Positions 23,016 through 33,986 of a DNA stretch of 64,000 bases are shown piece by piece (the first letter of the stretch is position 1; each line of letters opens with the position of its first letter). Source of the stretch: Allomyces arbusculus. Lineage: Eukaryota > Blastocladiomycota > Blastocladiomycetes > Blastocladiales > Blastocladiaceae. The DNA is taken from the NCBI GenBank assembly GCA_027604705.1, contig JADHYV010000050.1:100878-164877 (forward strand). Direction: 5' to 3'. The notes below the pieces were generated by a model that saw only the letters and a program-made list of their open reading frames with translations, had not been told where the DNA came from and did not search any database. The translations under genes were made by a program, and so were the position numbers.

Positions 23016-24695
23016 TTACTTGGCAACAAACACATCAGCATCACCTTCAGAATCGAAAGCAAGAGCAAACTCCTGCGCCGTGCCCAAGTCCACCCTCTGC
23101 TGCAGCACGTCGTTAGCAATCATGGGCAGTGCATGCCGGCTCCAGTCAGAACCAAGCAGCCGCCCCTCCAGCGTCTCCGGCGTTTGCTGGTTGCGCATGT
23201 CCATGGTAGCAAGCTTGGCCCGTGAAAAGAGCGACTCGCACGGCACACAAGTCGGCTGCATCCCAAAGAGCCCACGCGCCGTGATGCGCATGCACGGATA
23301 CGTCTTGTTGTCGTGCCAATACTCCACCGGGTCCTTGTGGTCCTCGTTCGCTGCCAAATAAGCCAGAACCTCGGCGCGCGGGCCTTGGCCCCCTGCTGGC
23401 ATGGCCACTGGCGTGTTGCGGATGGGCTCGCGAACCCGGCGACCTTTTTCTGCTGGCGGCTTGACGCACGGTGTGCTGACGCTGGCCCAAATGTCGATGC
23501 CTGCACGTGCAGCAAAAAATTCAAAAACCTGAATCAGTCTACATGCGAGAAAATCAGGCAAGAAACTGCACAAAAGTGATGCTGCATGTTGAATATGGAC
23601 GCGTACGCCTTGGCAGAATAACTGCAACGCTCGTCGATGATCGTCTGGTCGAGCCCCGCATTCTGCCACGTCATCTTCCAATGGTAGAGACGGACGGCGG
23701 GATCGAGCATTGACGCGACCATGAAATGCAGCGTGTTGTCCATGGTCCAGTACTGATCAATCTTTTTCAACATGGCGGTCGTCGTTTCCTGAAGCGTGGG
23801 CATGTGGACGAGGTGGGCAACTGATGAGGAAGCAAAGTTCTTGTAATACTGAACATGTTCATGAACCTGGTCAATCACAATCGCCGTCTTGGTGATGGTC
23901 GGGCCACGCTGCGTTAAGAGCACGTTTGTCACAACGGTCGATACCTTTATGTCAGCGGACGGATGGAGAGAAGCGAGCCATGAAGTGATAAATCGTACCG
24001 TCAACAAAAAACTCGAGAAACTCATACATGTACTTGACGGCCGCCCAGTCGTCAGGTTCCGGGAGCCAAATCGATTCAGGGAGGCCGTTCCTATGTACCC
24101 ACTGCTTGATTGCGTGCCACAAGTCGTATGCGCGCTTGAGCATGGCGTGCGTCGAGTTCCAGCGCGTTTCAATATCCATCATGAGCGCGGGCAGGTTCTT
24201 GTCCTTAGCCTTGACCCACTCCTCCTCCTCCACCGTCTCGACCAAATCGACCATGAGGATATTCGGGTACTCAAGCCCAAACGGCTCAAACTCGAGCGTG
24301 TCAACGGCAGCTGGGTCCATGCCACTGCGGCGTTTGACCTCGTTCCACACGAGCACCAAACGATAGACGTTTGTGAAGCCATGGTTGTTGTGGACGCGGA
24401 CGGGCAAGGCCTTGATGTGCGACAGGAGCTTCTTGATTTACTCAATGTGCACGAACTGGGTTTAGGAAATATAAGCATCTCAGGCTTGTTGCATCAGCAG
24501 CAGAAGACAGCTACCTTGGCGATACTTGGCCCCAAATTGGCGAGCGCATCCTTGACCACGAGGTTAATGATGTGGGCGGTGCAGCCAAGCCCAAATGGCC
24601 ACACACCCGTCGAGAAAGATGGCACAACGGGGCGGTGCATGTGCTGCACGATCTCCTCAGATGCCCTGCACAAAAACGCCGTGTTGGCCTAAGTG
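23016..24695 (-). pseudogene. hAT-family transposase, 5' truncated
   Basis: The leftward coding blocks carry hAT features in order. Near 24580 is FGLGCTAHIINLVVKDALAN, the conserved region around the catalytic core. At 24410-24100 is a helical segment with DIETRWNSTHAMLKRAYDLW. At 23780-23600 is MLKKIDQYWTMDNTLHFMVA, then SMLDPAVRLYHW. At 23360-23200 is the C-terminal dimerisation domain (DPVEYWHDNKTYPCMRITAR, then CVPCESLFSRAK). The stop is at 23016. GT...AG introns can join several blocks (for example about 24527 to 24440), so the remaining part need not be frame-broken. The N-terminal BED finger is missing, and the sequence upstream is replaced by the retroelement/tRNA block at 24.8 kb. 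It is presumably non-autonomous. Confidence 0.75.
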
Positions 24696-24852
24696 TTGTC
24701 GGCTGTCGTGGAGCAGATCTAGCAATCTAACCCAAAAAACGTGGTCAGCTCGTGAAGATGGTAAGACAGGATTTGAGAGCTCATGCAGCATACAAACTCG
24801 TTCACAAAACAGACTTGACAGTACGGGATTCTGTTGTAGAGATCAGGTTTCG

Positions 24853-25004
24853 CGGGACGGTGGTGTAGAGACGAGGTTTATTAGCAAACTCCTTATGCCG
24901 CAGTGCGACAAGATTGCCGCTAGGAGACATAAATATGCGAAACAAGCCTTGCATCGGGCCGCTCAGGGAACCACGGTGGTGGTGGCCACGGGACGGTGGT
25001 GTAG
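24853..25004 (-). mobile_element. 5'-truncated copy of the non-LTR retrotransposon at a tRNA-Pro 5' end
   Basis: Bases 24869-24986 (118 bp) are the exact reverse complement of the 3' end of the full-length element at 33577-33694. The copy is bounded by a 16-bp direct repeat CGGGACGGTGGTGTAG at 24853-24868 and 24989-25004. The second copy overlaps the first 15 bases of the tRNA-Pro gene. This is the signature of target-primed reverse transcription with 5' truncation. Two extra bases (CA) sit between the body and the tRNA-side repeat. Confidence 0.9.
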
Positions 25005-25061
25005 TGGTATCATACTCGCTTTGGGTGCGAGAGGTCCGGGGTTCAATCCCCCGTCGTCCCC
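24990..25061 (+). tRNA. tRNA-Pro(UGG)
   Basis: The 72-base cloverleaf has acceptor stem GGGACGG paired with TCGTCCC and discriminator C (usual for eukaryotic tRNA-Pro). The anticodon arm is CTCGC-TTTGGGT-GCGAG with anticodon TGG, and the T arm is CGGGG-TTCAATC-CCCCG. No intron is present. A T8 run starts right after the gene and is a good RNA polymerase III terminator. The internal A and B boxes are intact. Its 5' end abuts a truncated retrotransposon insertion. Confidence 0.95.
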
Positions 25062-25200
25062 TTTTTTTTGGGCCTATTCGGTGGCGGCACACTTCAGAGC
25101 TTGTGCAAAGAGGCGCACGCACGCCAGGCTGGTGCGCCTGTTATTGCAGTGCACCTGCAAACAAGCATTGTGGTGCTAGTTCCAGCAACACATGAGGATA
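25062..25200 (+). repeat. Left arm of inverted duplication downstream of tRNA-Pro
   Basis: The 139 bases after the tRNA (T run, GGGCCTATTCGGTGGCGGCA, then to CTAGTTCCAGCAAC) recur almost identically in inverted orientation at 25555-25693, downstream of the second tRNA-Pro. With the tRNA included, each arm is about 210 bp. Differences are few (for example CAGTGCACCTGC against CGGTGCACTTGC). Confidence 0.9.
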
Positions 25201-25554
25201 AAATTCCACTTGGCATGGATGGCAACTGAGACAGGTTTGGCCAAGTATTGCCAACATGCATTGGGAAACGTCATGAATAAGCCTGAACTTGCCAGCCAGT
25301 GACAGAGCCGATTCTCGTCTGCAAAGCCTGCATCCAGGAGCCATCATGATCAAACTAGAGAGTAGTTCTGGCTTGTTTGAGTTGTTTGCTGTGACTGTGT
25401 TGCCCTCAGCAAGTGAAGTGCTGCTGCATGATTTGGTTGCTGATTGTTGCACAGCCCGCTTCATGTTTTGTGGTGCTGCAGTGCCATGACTGCTTCAGCG
25501 CGCGTACTTTTGGCCTTGGATGTGTCGTGCAAACGCCATTACCTTGATGAGTGT

Positions 25555-25693
25555 GTGCATATGGGTTGCTGGAACTAGCACCACAATGCTTGTTTGCAAG
25601 TGCACCGCAATAACAGGCGCACCAGCCTGGCGTGCGTGCGCCTCTTTGCACAAGCTCTGAAGTGTGCCGCCACCGAATAGGCCCAAAAAAAAA
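25555..25693 (-). repeat. Right arm of inverted duplication downstream of tRNA-Pro
   Basis: This is the inverted near-copy of 25062-25200. The two arms are separated by about 350 bases (25201-25554) with no recognised gene. Confidence 0.9.
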
Positions 25694-25765
25694 GGGGACG
25701 ACGGGGGATTGAACCCCGGACCTCTCGCACCCAAAGCGAGTATGATACCACTACACCACCGTCCC
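25694..25765 (-). tRNA. tRNA-Pro(UGG), inverted second copy
   Basis: It is identical over its 72 bases to the copy at 24990-25061, with anticodon TGG, discriminator C and a downstream T run (leftward). The first 15 bases (plus-strand 25751-25765) also form the left target-site duplication of the full-length retrotransposon, which begins one base beyond the tRNA 5' end. The tRNA gene itself therefore stays complete. Confidence 0.95.
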
Positions 25766-25846
25766 GTGGGTCCCTTTAGACCTCCCCCCCCCCGGCCCCC
25801 ACGACGACCTAACTCGCTGCAAACGGTTTTCCAACGTTCCCCGACA

Positions 25847-27075
25847 ATGTCCACGAGCGCGCCCGCCGGTGTGGTGGGTGGCGCCCCGCCGCCCGAAGTG
25901 GTGGTGGTTGATGGTGGAGGTGACGGTGGTGGCGGCGTGAACACCACCCCCGCCTCAGCGCACGAAACCTCGACCGCACTGACTGCTGCGACTGCCATGG
26001 AAGTCGACACGCCCGCCGGCGATACCGACCAACCCGCGGACCAGCAGGACGATCCCGACCTCGACCGGCCGTGGCGCGACCACCGCGGCCGCCGCATGCG
26101 CCACGTCTCGGCGGGCTTCAAGCTCGACGATTTCCGCACCCAGCAGACCGACTCGCACAAAGCGCTCATCGACCGTGCGGCCCGTCTCGTCCCTCGCTAC
26201 TGCGCCTCGGCCACGAAGTTCCGCGTCGAGCGCCTGGGCACCGTTCCGTACATCGCGTTCGATGTCTTCGACGTCGCGGAGCTCCGCGCCCTGCAGCAAG
26301 CGGGTCTCCCCATCGCGCCCGCGAACGGCCCCGACGGCGGCCGCGTTGCGGTCCGCGACATGACCATCGAGGGGGAAGGGTCTGGTCTCGTCACCGTGTG
26401 GGTGATGGGGCTGGCGCCACAGTGGACACGCGAGTCCCTGCTGAATGCTCTCCACGGCGCCAAGTGTGATGTGCTCGGCATTCGCGAGCTGCGCGCGGTA
26501 GACCGGTCGCAGCGCAGGTGGACGGCGCAGCTCGTTTGCGAACCGGCAGCCCACGATGAGATGTTGAAGAAGGGCGGCGCTGTGCTCGGCGACAATATTG
26601 TCTATTTTGCCTCTGGCCGGACGTCACTCAGTGACCACCTGGACGAGGTTCGCGGCCGCACACTATGGCTCCACGGCCTGCCCCGCGGGTACACGGACCC
26701 GGACCTGTGGAATGCACTGCCAGGCGGCCTCTTCGGCCACGCGACAGTGCTGCGCGCCGTGCGCGACAAGAAGGTAGCGCTGACCAGCACGGCCGAAGTC
26801 ATTCTCAAATCAGAATCGGACCTCCGTGCCGTAATCAAGTCTGAAATGGTGCTCGACAAGAACGTGATTTTTGCCACCAGGGTTGGTGAGCATGTGTGCT
26901 ACGCTTGCGGCTCGCGTGAGCATCGTCTCTCGAGCTGCGCCCGAGCGCACCTGGCCCGCATGCGCGGTGCGAACTGGAATCTGGCCCCGTCGCGCGCGCG
27001 CCGTGAGGGGCGTGCCATCGCCCCGCCCCGAGCCCAGCCATCTGAGCGGGATGCGCAGTCCCCGCCCGCCCCGTT

Positions 27076-27106
<31 letters not shown>

Positions 27107-28098
27107 CCCCCGCCCTCGCCGCCGCGCTTGGACCCAGCGTCGGGCCCGCGGTGGTCGCACGTCGCTGCACCCGTGTCGGTGGAGGTGGACCGGCAGCAGG
27201 GCGCTCCCAAGCCGTGTCGGTGGAGGTGGACCGGCAGCAGGGCGCTCCCAAGCCCGCACCCAAGTCGGCGCCCAGGCCAGCCCAGCCGGCATCGGCGCCC
27301 CCGGCGCAGCCGGCAGTGCAGGACGACCCCGTGGCTGCCGCGGCTGCCCATGTCGGTTCGCAGATTGTCCTCGCCCAAGTCGACGCGGCCGTCGGGGCCC
27401 TCGAGCGTGGTGACCACACCGCTGCGCGTGCGCACCTCGACGTGATCGAGACGCTTGAGCGCAAGTACGAGTATGCGTTCAACCAAGGGCTGTTGCTCGC
27501 GTGCCGGGCAGTGCGCGCCGCCATCCGGTCAACTTCGTCGTCCTCTACCTCAAACCCCGCCAAGGCGGGCGCAATGGCCGCGTCCTCGTCCGGTCCCAAG
27601 TTGGCCCGCGCGGTGGCCGCCGCCCCGCCGCCAGCGGGTCCCGCCGCTCCACCCGCCGCCCCGTCCGGGAACACGGGCAAGCGCCGCAAGGTGCCCGCGC
27701 CGAACGGCGCCCGACCAATGGTGATCGACTCGGATTCGGACGGCGACTCGCAACCGCCGTCCCGACGCGCACGCGCGGGCGAGCCGGGCGCTGGGAGCGC
27801 AGCGCCGCCAACGCCAACGCCGTCCTCGTCGCCGCCGTCTCGGGCTCCAGTCCAGGCCCCCGCCCAAGTGCCTGCGCCTACGGCGTCGCCTGCTGCCTCC
27901 GCGCTGCCGACTGCGACTCCGTCGCACCTCGCGCCCACCGCTGTGCAGCCGTCCGCGCCCGCCGCGTTCGCGCCGCCCAGTGATCCCGCTCCTGCTTTCG
28001 CCCTGACCGGCGCGCCGGCTGGCTCGTCTCCCTCCACGAGCCATGCTGCGCCGGCGGGGCTGTCCGTCGTGAACGCACCCGCACTCGCCCATGAGTGA
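25847..28098 (+). pseudogene. LINE ORF1 (gag-like, CCHC zinc knuckle), frame broken by a 41-bp tandem duplication
   Basis: This is the nucleic-acid-binding ORF1 protein of the retrotransposon. The ATG at 25847 starts a Pro/Val/Gly-rich leader. A structured middle follows (26100-26880), then a CCHC knuckle CYACGSREHRLSSC at about 26899-26940, then a Pro/Ser-rich tail. The sequence 27173-27213 is repeated at once at 27214-27254. Because 41 is not a multiple of three, the frame entering the repeat (ending near 27445) differs from the one leaving it (27151-28098). The last four bases of ORF1 overlap the ORF2 start in an ATGA-like arrangement (28091-28098). Confidence 0.85.
27173..27254. repeat. 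41-bp perfect tandem duplication inside ORF1
   Basis: The unit begins GTGTCGGTGGAGGTGGACCG and ends CTCCCAAGCC. It occurs twice back to back with no mismatch seen, which suggests a recent event in this copy or an assembly duplication. Confidence 0.9.
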
Positions 28099-31000
28099 GG
28101 GCGCGGCAGATGGGCCAGCAGGGCCGCCAGGTCTCACGCTGCTGGTCCAGAACGCCCGGGGGTTGAGGGGCCCTCGCAGCTGGGAGACCCGAGCCGACGC
28201 GCTCAAGTGCCTGCTTGATGAGTCGGGCGCGACGGTGGTCATTTTGACGGAGACTCATTTGACGACGAGTTTGACTGCGGCGGTGAACTTTCGGCTGCGC
28301 GACTTGCAGGGCGAGCGGAGCTGGGTTGCGCGGCATGCAGTGACTGCCGATGGCGAGTTGCCAGAGGGCGAGGGGACTGGTGTCGCGATATATTTCCGTA
28401 CCGAGTTCCATCCGTTTTTAGCTGAGGCCGCGACCTTCCGAGGTTACGTCCTTCAGCAGAATCTCCGCACAGCGGAAAACGGCCGGTTGGCCGTCTTCGC
28501 GGTGTACATGCCGCACGACCGGCGGAACAATGGCGTGGCTTATCGCGCGGCGGGCGAGTGGCTCGTGTCGCGTGTGCGCCGCGCTGTGGAGTGTGGTCAT
28601 TCAGTCTTGGTCGCGGGGGACTTCAATTCCAGCTCGATGAGTCGTGATGCCGCTGTTGTTATCCAGTCGCTGACCCGAATTGGCTTGGCCGACGTGGCCG
28701 AAACCCTCAATGTTTTAGACGGAACCGGCCCGGTCCAGCAGCGCACGAACGGGACGACAACAAGGAACCGGATCGACCGCGTCTTTGCGACGCCCCTAGT
28801 GTCCCGGGCGTGCTGCCGATTCGCAGTGTCGCTCACGGCCACAGTCGGCGCGCTAAGCCCGGGGGTGGAGAAGGTCGCGTGTGTGAGCCCGTGTTCGATC
28901 ACGCATCGGTCATAGTGGAAACGACGCTGTCCGGCCTCTTCGACCGTGATTTCGTGCGCGCGTTACGTCGCGAGCTGGCGGGCGCGGCCCGGCAGCTGCC
29001 GGATCCGCAGTCGACGACAAGGGAGCAGTGGGAAGCGTTTGCCGCGGACTTGGAGGTGCGGTTGCGCGGCCCATTGTTTGCCAGGCGGCAGCAGGATGGC
29101 GACGTAGACGGGATGTGGGAGGTGATCCGCAACGCGGTCGAGTTGGCAGCACGCGCGAAGTTGCCGTTGCGTCGTGTTGGCGGTAAAATGGCGGAGTGGC
29201 GCCCGACGGCGCGCACCGACCCGCTTTCGCTTGCGCTGAGCGACCTGTGCAGGTGGCTGCGCGATTACCCCTCCCTTGCACTCCCGCCGCGTGTGGTGGA
29301 GGCTGCGCGCAGTGCTGGCGCAGATGCAGGGATCATCGACCGGCTCGCCGGACCGCTGGACGTGGGCGCACCGGAAGAAGCACGCGCGGCACGCAAGGCC
29401 GATGGCCGGCGCCTGCGCAAGCACCTCTCGGTCGCGCGCAGTGTCGCGGACGCAGAGAGGCAGCGCACGCGCATAGACCGGCTCATCGACGAGCGCGACG
29501 AGTACTTTGGGTCGGATTTGCGCCAGTTCATCAATTCAGCGCTCCTGCGGCATCGCATTCCTGCGTCGGTGGACCGTGTCGTAGGCGCAGACGGGACGCT
29601 GTCGCGCGAGCCAGAGGCAGTCAAGGCTGAGATCGCGCACCAGGTGCAGACGTGGTTCGATGCGCAGGCAACGGTTGCGTTGGAGGCCATGGACCCGTTT
29701 TGGCGAGACGCGTTTTCCCCTGTCGCGCACGTCGATGGCGACATTTGGGAGGGTCTCATGGCGCCCATTTCGGCCGAGGAGATTGGGCGCGTCCTTCAGC
29801 TGTGCGCGCTCGATCGCGCACCTGGCCCATCGCTGATAACGCTTCGTCTCTTTGCCAAGGCTGGCGACGCGGCGCTCCGGGCACTCTCCACCTTGTTTTC
29901 CGAGTGCCTGGCGAATCGCCGTATGCCGGCGGCATGGCGCATGGGGTTGATCTATTTGATCCCCAAGACGAGCGAAGGGTTCACAGGTTTGGCCGCTGGG
30001 ACACGCCCAATCACCTTGCTCGAAACCGCGTCCAAGCTGCTGATGAAGGTCATGCTCGAGCGCGTGCACGGCGTCCTGGTCACGCACAAGGTGCTACGCG
30101 GAGCGCGCTTTTCCGGGGTACCCGGATCGGACACGTCGGCACCGATCGCGATTCTGCACGCAGCCGCGATGCAGGCGCACGCGAGTGGGGAACCAGTCTG
30201 GATCTACTTCGAGGATAAAAGTAAAGCCTACGACTCAGTCCCCCACTCACTGTTGCGCCTTGCCATGGCGCGCATCCACCTGCCGCCGGCGTTTGTCGAG
30301 TTCTATTTCGCGGGCATGATAGAGGGTCGCACCGTGCGGGTCATCACGCCGTTTGGGCCGTCGGACGTGATTCGCGTCGAGCGCGGGATCCCGCAGGGAG
30401 CTGTCGAAAGCCCATTCCTTTGGAACGTGTTTTACGACGTATGTCTCGCAGCGATCGAGGCTGAGGCGAGCAGGGAAGAGAACGCAGCGCTCAAGATGGG
30501 CGTGACGTTGGTCGCATCCAAGGGTGCACACGAGCGCAGCAGCAGCGAGGGTGAAGGTGCGGTCGTGGAGGAGGAGGACGGGGTCGCACGCCTGCGTGGT
30601 GGGACCGTGGTCGCGCGCCTGCAGGTCGCGGCCATCGCGTTCATGGACGACGCTGCGTTCTACGCGCGCAGCAGGGCCGGGTTGCAGCGCACTATGGACT
30701 TGGTCAACCAGTTCAACGAACTGGCCAAGATCCGTGCGAACCCGGCCAAGGGCGCCATGCTGAACATCAATGCGCACGGCGACGAGACGGCGACGCAGCT
30801 GGAAGTCGGTGGTGTCGCCGTCCCGTGGGTGGGCGCGTCGTTTCGCTATCTGGGTGTGTTCGTGAACCGGACCGTGTCGCCAGCAATGGGGTTTCGCGCC
30901 GCGCGCGACGAGATCAAGCGCGGCCTGGACCTGCTTAAGCCGCGTCGGATCACGGGCAAGGCCGCCGTCTACCTCATGAACGCGGTGATCCTGCCCGCGG

Positions 31001-33450
31001 CCGCGTACCGCACGCGCGTCGCAGTCCCGACGCACAGTCAGCTAGAGAGGCTCGATGCATCGATTCGGGCCCTGGTCCGCTCCAAGTTCCATTTGCCATA
31101 TCTGTTCCCGTCGGCCGCGCTCTACCTGCGGTCGCTGGTCGGTCTCGGCTCGTTCGAGGATCTCGTCGTTGCTCAGCACTTAACCGACATCGCCGTCATG
31201 CTCCAGGATCGCGGTCCCGGCGGCGTTCCTGTGCGCGTCGAGATCGGTCTGCTTCAAGCCAAGACGCTGTGCCCAGTCTCGCCGCTGTCGTGCCCAGACC
31301 TCGCTAAGCCGTACATCAACACCAACCAGAAGGGGCCGCGCGCGTGGTTCGAGCAGCTCATCCCGATGCTGGTTGGCCGAGGCCTGTCGCTCATCGACGT
31401 GCGAGACGAGTTCTCACTCGTGCGTGACAATGCACGCATCCCGATGTCGCTCGTGTTTCCCGATTTCGTTCGGCCGCAGCGCGGCGGGCGCGTCGTTTGG
31501 CAAGTAACGACCATGGAACGGGGCCTGTACCTGTTCGAGGACGCAGTCCCGCGCAACCTGTGGCGCGACCGTGTGCCGCCGTACGATGTCGCAACGCGGT
31601 TGGGAGCTGTGCAAGCGCGGTGGGCAATTGCACGGCACCGCGAGACTGACCACGACTGCAGCGGCGTGGCCCACACGGGACGCGACGACTGCCGAATGTT
31701 CGACGCAGTCATGGAATGGCGCGACGGCGCGTATGACGACCTCGCACTTCCTCTCCACCAGGTGGAGACGGTGCGTGGGGCCGGTGCGGTGATTGACGAG
31801 CGTCCGGGCACGCTGGTGGCGGCCGCAGATGGCGACGCGTACTGGTGGAACCGGACCGTTCACCGCGACCGTGGCAAGCGTGTGCTACAAGTATATACAG
31901 ACGGTTCCCTCGACGCGACGACTGGCTTCGCTGGCTCTGGTGTGTACTTCCCCGGACCCGACGAGCGCGCCATAGACGTGCGCCTGCCGCCGGGCCCAAT
32001 GTCCTCGACACGCACCGAGCTGTTCGCTCTCCTCGTCGCGGCCGACCATGTGCCGGCGGGCACGCAACTCGACGCGCGACTCGACTCGCGCGCGATGATT
32101 GACGGAGCCGCGGTGCAGCTGCGTGCTGCTCCTGGTCTGACAGCACGCCGTGTGGTTCGCGCGACAAATACAGATCTGTGGTCCGCGCTTCGGCTCGCCA
32201 AGTCGGTGCGCGGCGTCGATTTCAAGCTGACATGGGTCAAGGGCCACTCGGGCGACATTGGCAATGAAACGGCAGACCGGCTCGCCAAGCTCGGCGCACG
32301 GCGCGACGCAGGCCAGTTTACCGCGATCTCAGAGGCAGCCGTCAGGAGCACACGTTGGGACCTGGCATCGACGCCCGCGGTTCTTGGCGTCCCGGCATGG
32401 TCGGACCCGCGCCGACTTGTGCTGCAGCTCGCTGATGCTGAGCGGTGCGCGGCGGTCATGTCGATCGCTCTCGAGGGTGTGCCGTTTGCCTCGGCAATCG
32501 ATTGGGGGGCGACGGGTCTTGCGATTCATGGTGGGGTGCGCCCACTTGCGCGAGTCACGTCGCGCGAGCAGAATTTGGCCACCTCTTTTCGGCTCCGCTC
32601 GCTGTTCGGCCAGCTTGTGACGCGTGTCGTGCTCACCGAGATGCCCGGCACGCGGTACCGGGGTGGGCCCAAATGCTTGTGCGGTTCTGACGACACGCAG
32701 GACCACTACCTCGCATGCCCACGCAGTGCGGGCGACCGGGCACGCGTCATTTCGCAGCTGCGCGCCAGCATTGCTGCCACGGTCCGGTCTGCATTCCCCG
32801 AGGGGATGCAGCGTGGCCTGGGCGACCGTCCCGACCAGTTCGCGCAGTGGCTGCTGCCGCACGACCCAGGCCCCGCCCGCCTCCGCCGCCTCGCGTCCAC
32901 GGCGATCACGCGCGACGACCTCACCCGGTGGAGAGAGTTGTTTCCGGCCACCGTGAGCGCGTCCCAGGTGGGCGACGTCGCGCCGCAACTGCCGCGCCCG
33001 CGCCGCATGCTAGCGCTGGTGTTCGACCTGTGCTCAACCACGGTCCAAAAGGAGCTGCGCCGTCCGCACGTCCGGGCCCTCGTCGCCGACTCGCCAGTCC
33101 TGCCACCGCAGCGGCCGCCCCGTCCACGCGCACCGCGCAATGACGGCCGTCGCCGTCGTACAACCGGCGCCGATGCTGTTGCAGCCCCGGCTGGGGCTGC
33201 CGCCCCTGCAGCGCCCGCTGCTGAGGGTGCTGCCGAGCAGCAACAGGCCCAAGCACCCCGGGCTGGCCGCCAGCGCGGTCCGCCACGTCGCCGCTACCGT
33301 GAGCCACGGTGCGATATTTGTGCGGTGCGCGAGTCGCGCCACTCCCTCGCTGTCTGCCGTGCGCGGCTCACAGCCCGCCAACGCGTCGCGGATGTTCTCC
33401 GTGGCGCCGATCCGTCGAATTTGCCAGGTTGGTCGGGTGGAGGGGGGTGA
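28091..33450 (+). pseudogene. LINE ORF2: APE endonuclease, reverse transcriptase, RNase H
   Basis: This is the polymerase protein of the retrotransposon. The endonuclease part (28091-28915) has QNARGL, TETHL, AGDFNSS and RIDRVFAT. The expected catalytic DH follows only after a switch to another frame (FDHASV near 28890), at a GTGTGTG run. The second frame is then open to 33450. It carries RT motifs (YLIPKTSEGF, DKSKAYDSV, GIPQGAVESP, and FMDD at about 30643, a variant of the usual YxDD). RNase H follows at about 31890-32310 (YTDGS, TELFAL, DSRAMI, KGHSGDIGNETADRLA). Two Cys/His clusters (CLCGSDDTQDHYLAC and CDICAVRESRHSLAVC) close the protein. It is about 1,785 codons if continuous. Confidence 0.9.
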
Positions 33451-33742
33451 TGTAGCGTTCTGGACCGCGTGTCTGGGGGCGTCTTGAGCGTCCCCCTCAT
33501 GGCGCTCCGTGCGTTCCTGAGGAGTGTTAGGCCCGGGTTCCGGTGGGCGAAGGGTTGGACAGACCAATTTTAGCGAGCCACCACCACCGTGGTTCCCTGA
33601 GCGGCCCGATGCAAGGCTTGTTTCGCATATTTATGTCTCCTAGCGGCAATCTTGTCGCACTGCGGCATAAGGAGTTTGCTAATAAACCTCGTCTCTACAC
33701 CACCGTCCCGCGAAACCTAGTCAACACACCACGATGCCGTAC

Positions 33743-33827
33743 TGTGTCTCCTTGCGGCAATCTTGTCGGACTGCAGCGTAAGGAGTTTGCTAATTAGCCT
33801 CGTACGACTCTTCACTACTGTCCCGCG
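33743..33827 (+). mobile_element. Diverged 3'-end fragment of the same LINE (second in stack)
   Basis: TGTCTCCTTGCGGCAATCTTGTCGG onward matches the last 70 bases of the full-length element (33626-33694) with several substitutions. It is followed by a diverged target-like sequence ending ACTACTGTCCCG at 33814-33825. It is older than the full-length copy by mismatch count. Confidence 0.8.
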
Positions 33828-33986
33828 CGAAGGGTTGGACAGACCATTTTTAGCGAGCCACCACCACCACAGTCCCCTGAGTGGCCCAATGCAAGGCTTG
33901 TTTCACATATTTGTGTCTCTTAGTGGCAAACGTGCCACACTGCATGAGGAGTTTGCTAATAAACCTCGTCTCTACACCACCGTCCC
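33828..33986 (+). mobile_element. Diverged 3'-end fragment of the same LINE (third in stack)
   Basis: The body 33828-33971 matches the last 150 bases of the full-length element (from GAAGGGTTGGACAGACCA) with scattered changes, and ends in the shared AATAAACCTCGTCT. It is followed by CTACACCACCGTCCC (33972-33986), again the tRNA-Pro 5' end in antisense. Confidence 0.85.

Larger units (their letters stand above)
25751..33710 (+). mobile_element. Full-length non-LTR (LINE) retrotransposon inserted at tRNA-Pro, with 16-bp target-site duplication
   Basis: The body, about 7.93 kb (25767-33694), is flanked by CTACACCACCGTCCCG at 25751-25766 and 33695-33710. In tRNA orientation this is CGGGACGGTGGTGTAG, the 5' end of tRNA-Pro. 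The order is a 5' UTR with a C run (25790s), ORF1 with a zinc knuckle, ORF2 with endonuclease, reverse transcriptase, RNase H and zinc knuckles, and a 3' UTR ending in AATAAACCTCGTCT without a poly(A) tail. Domain content fits the I/Tad side of the LINE tree. Both ORFs carry a frame break, so this copy looks recently inactivated. Confidence 0.92.

Noticed and set aside
24990-25765. CRISPR array or terminal inverted repeats of a DNA transposon
   Set aside because: The inverted arms are tRNA genes plus flank. There are only two units, with no spacer series and no target duplication outside the arms.
28860-28900. Programmed -1 frameshift in the LINE ORF2
   Set aside because: No slippery heptamer at the junction. 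A dinucleotide slip in the GTGTGTG run is simpler.
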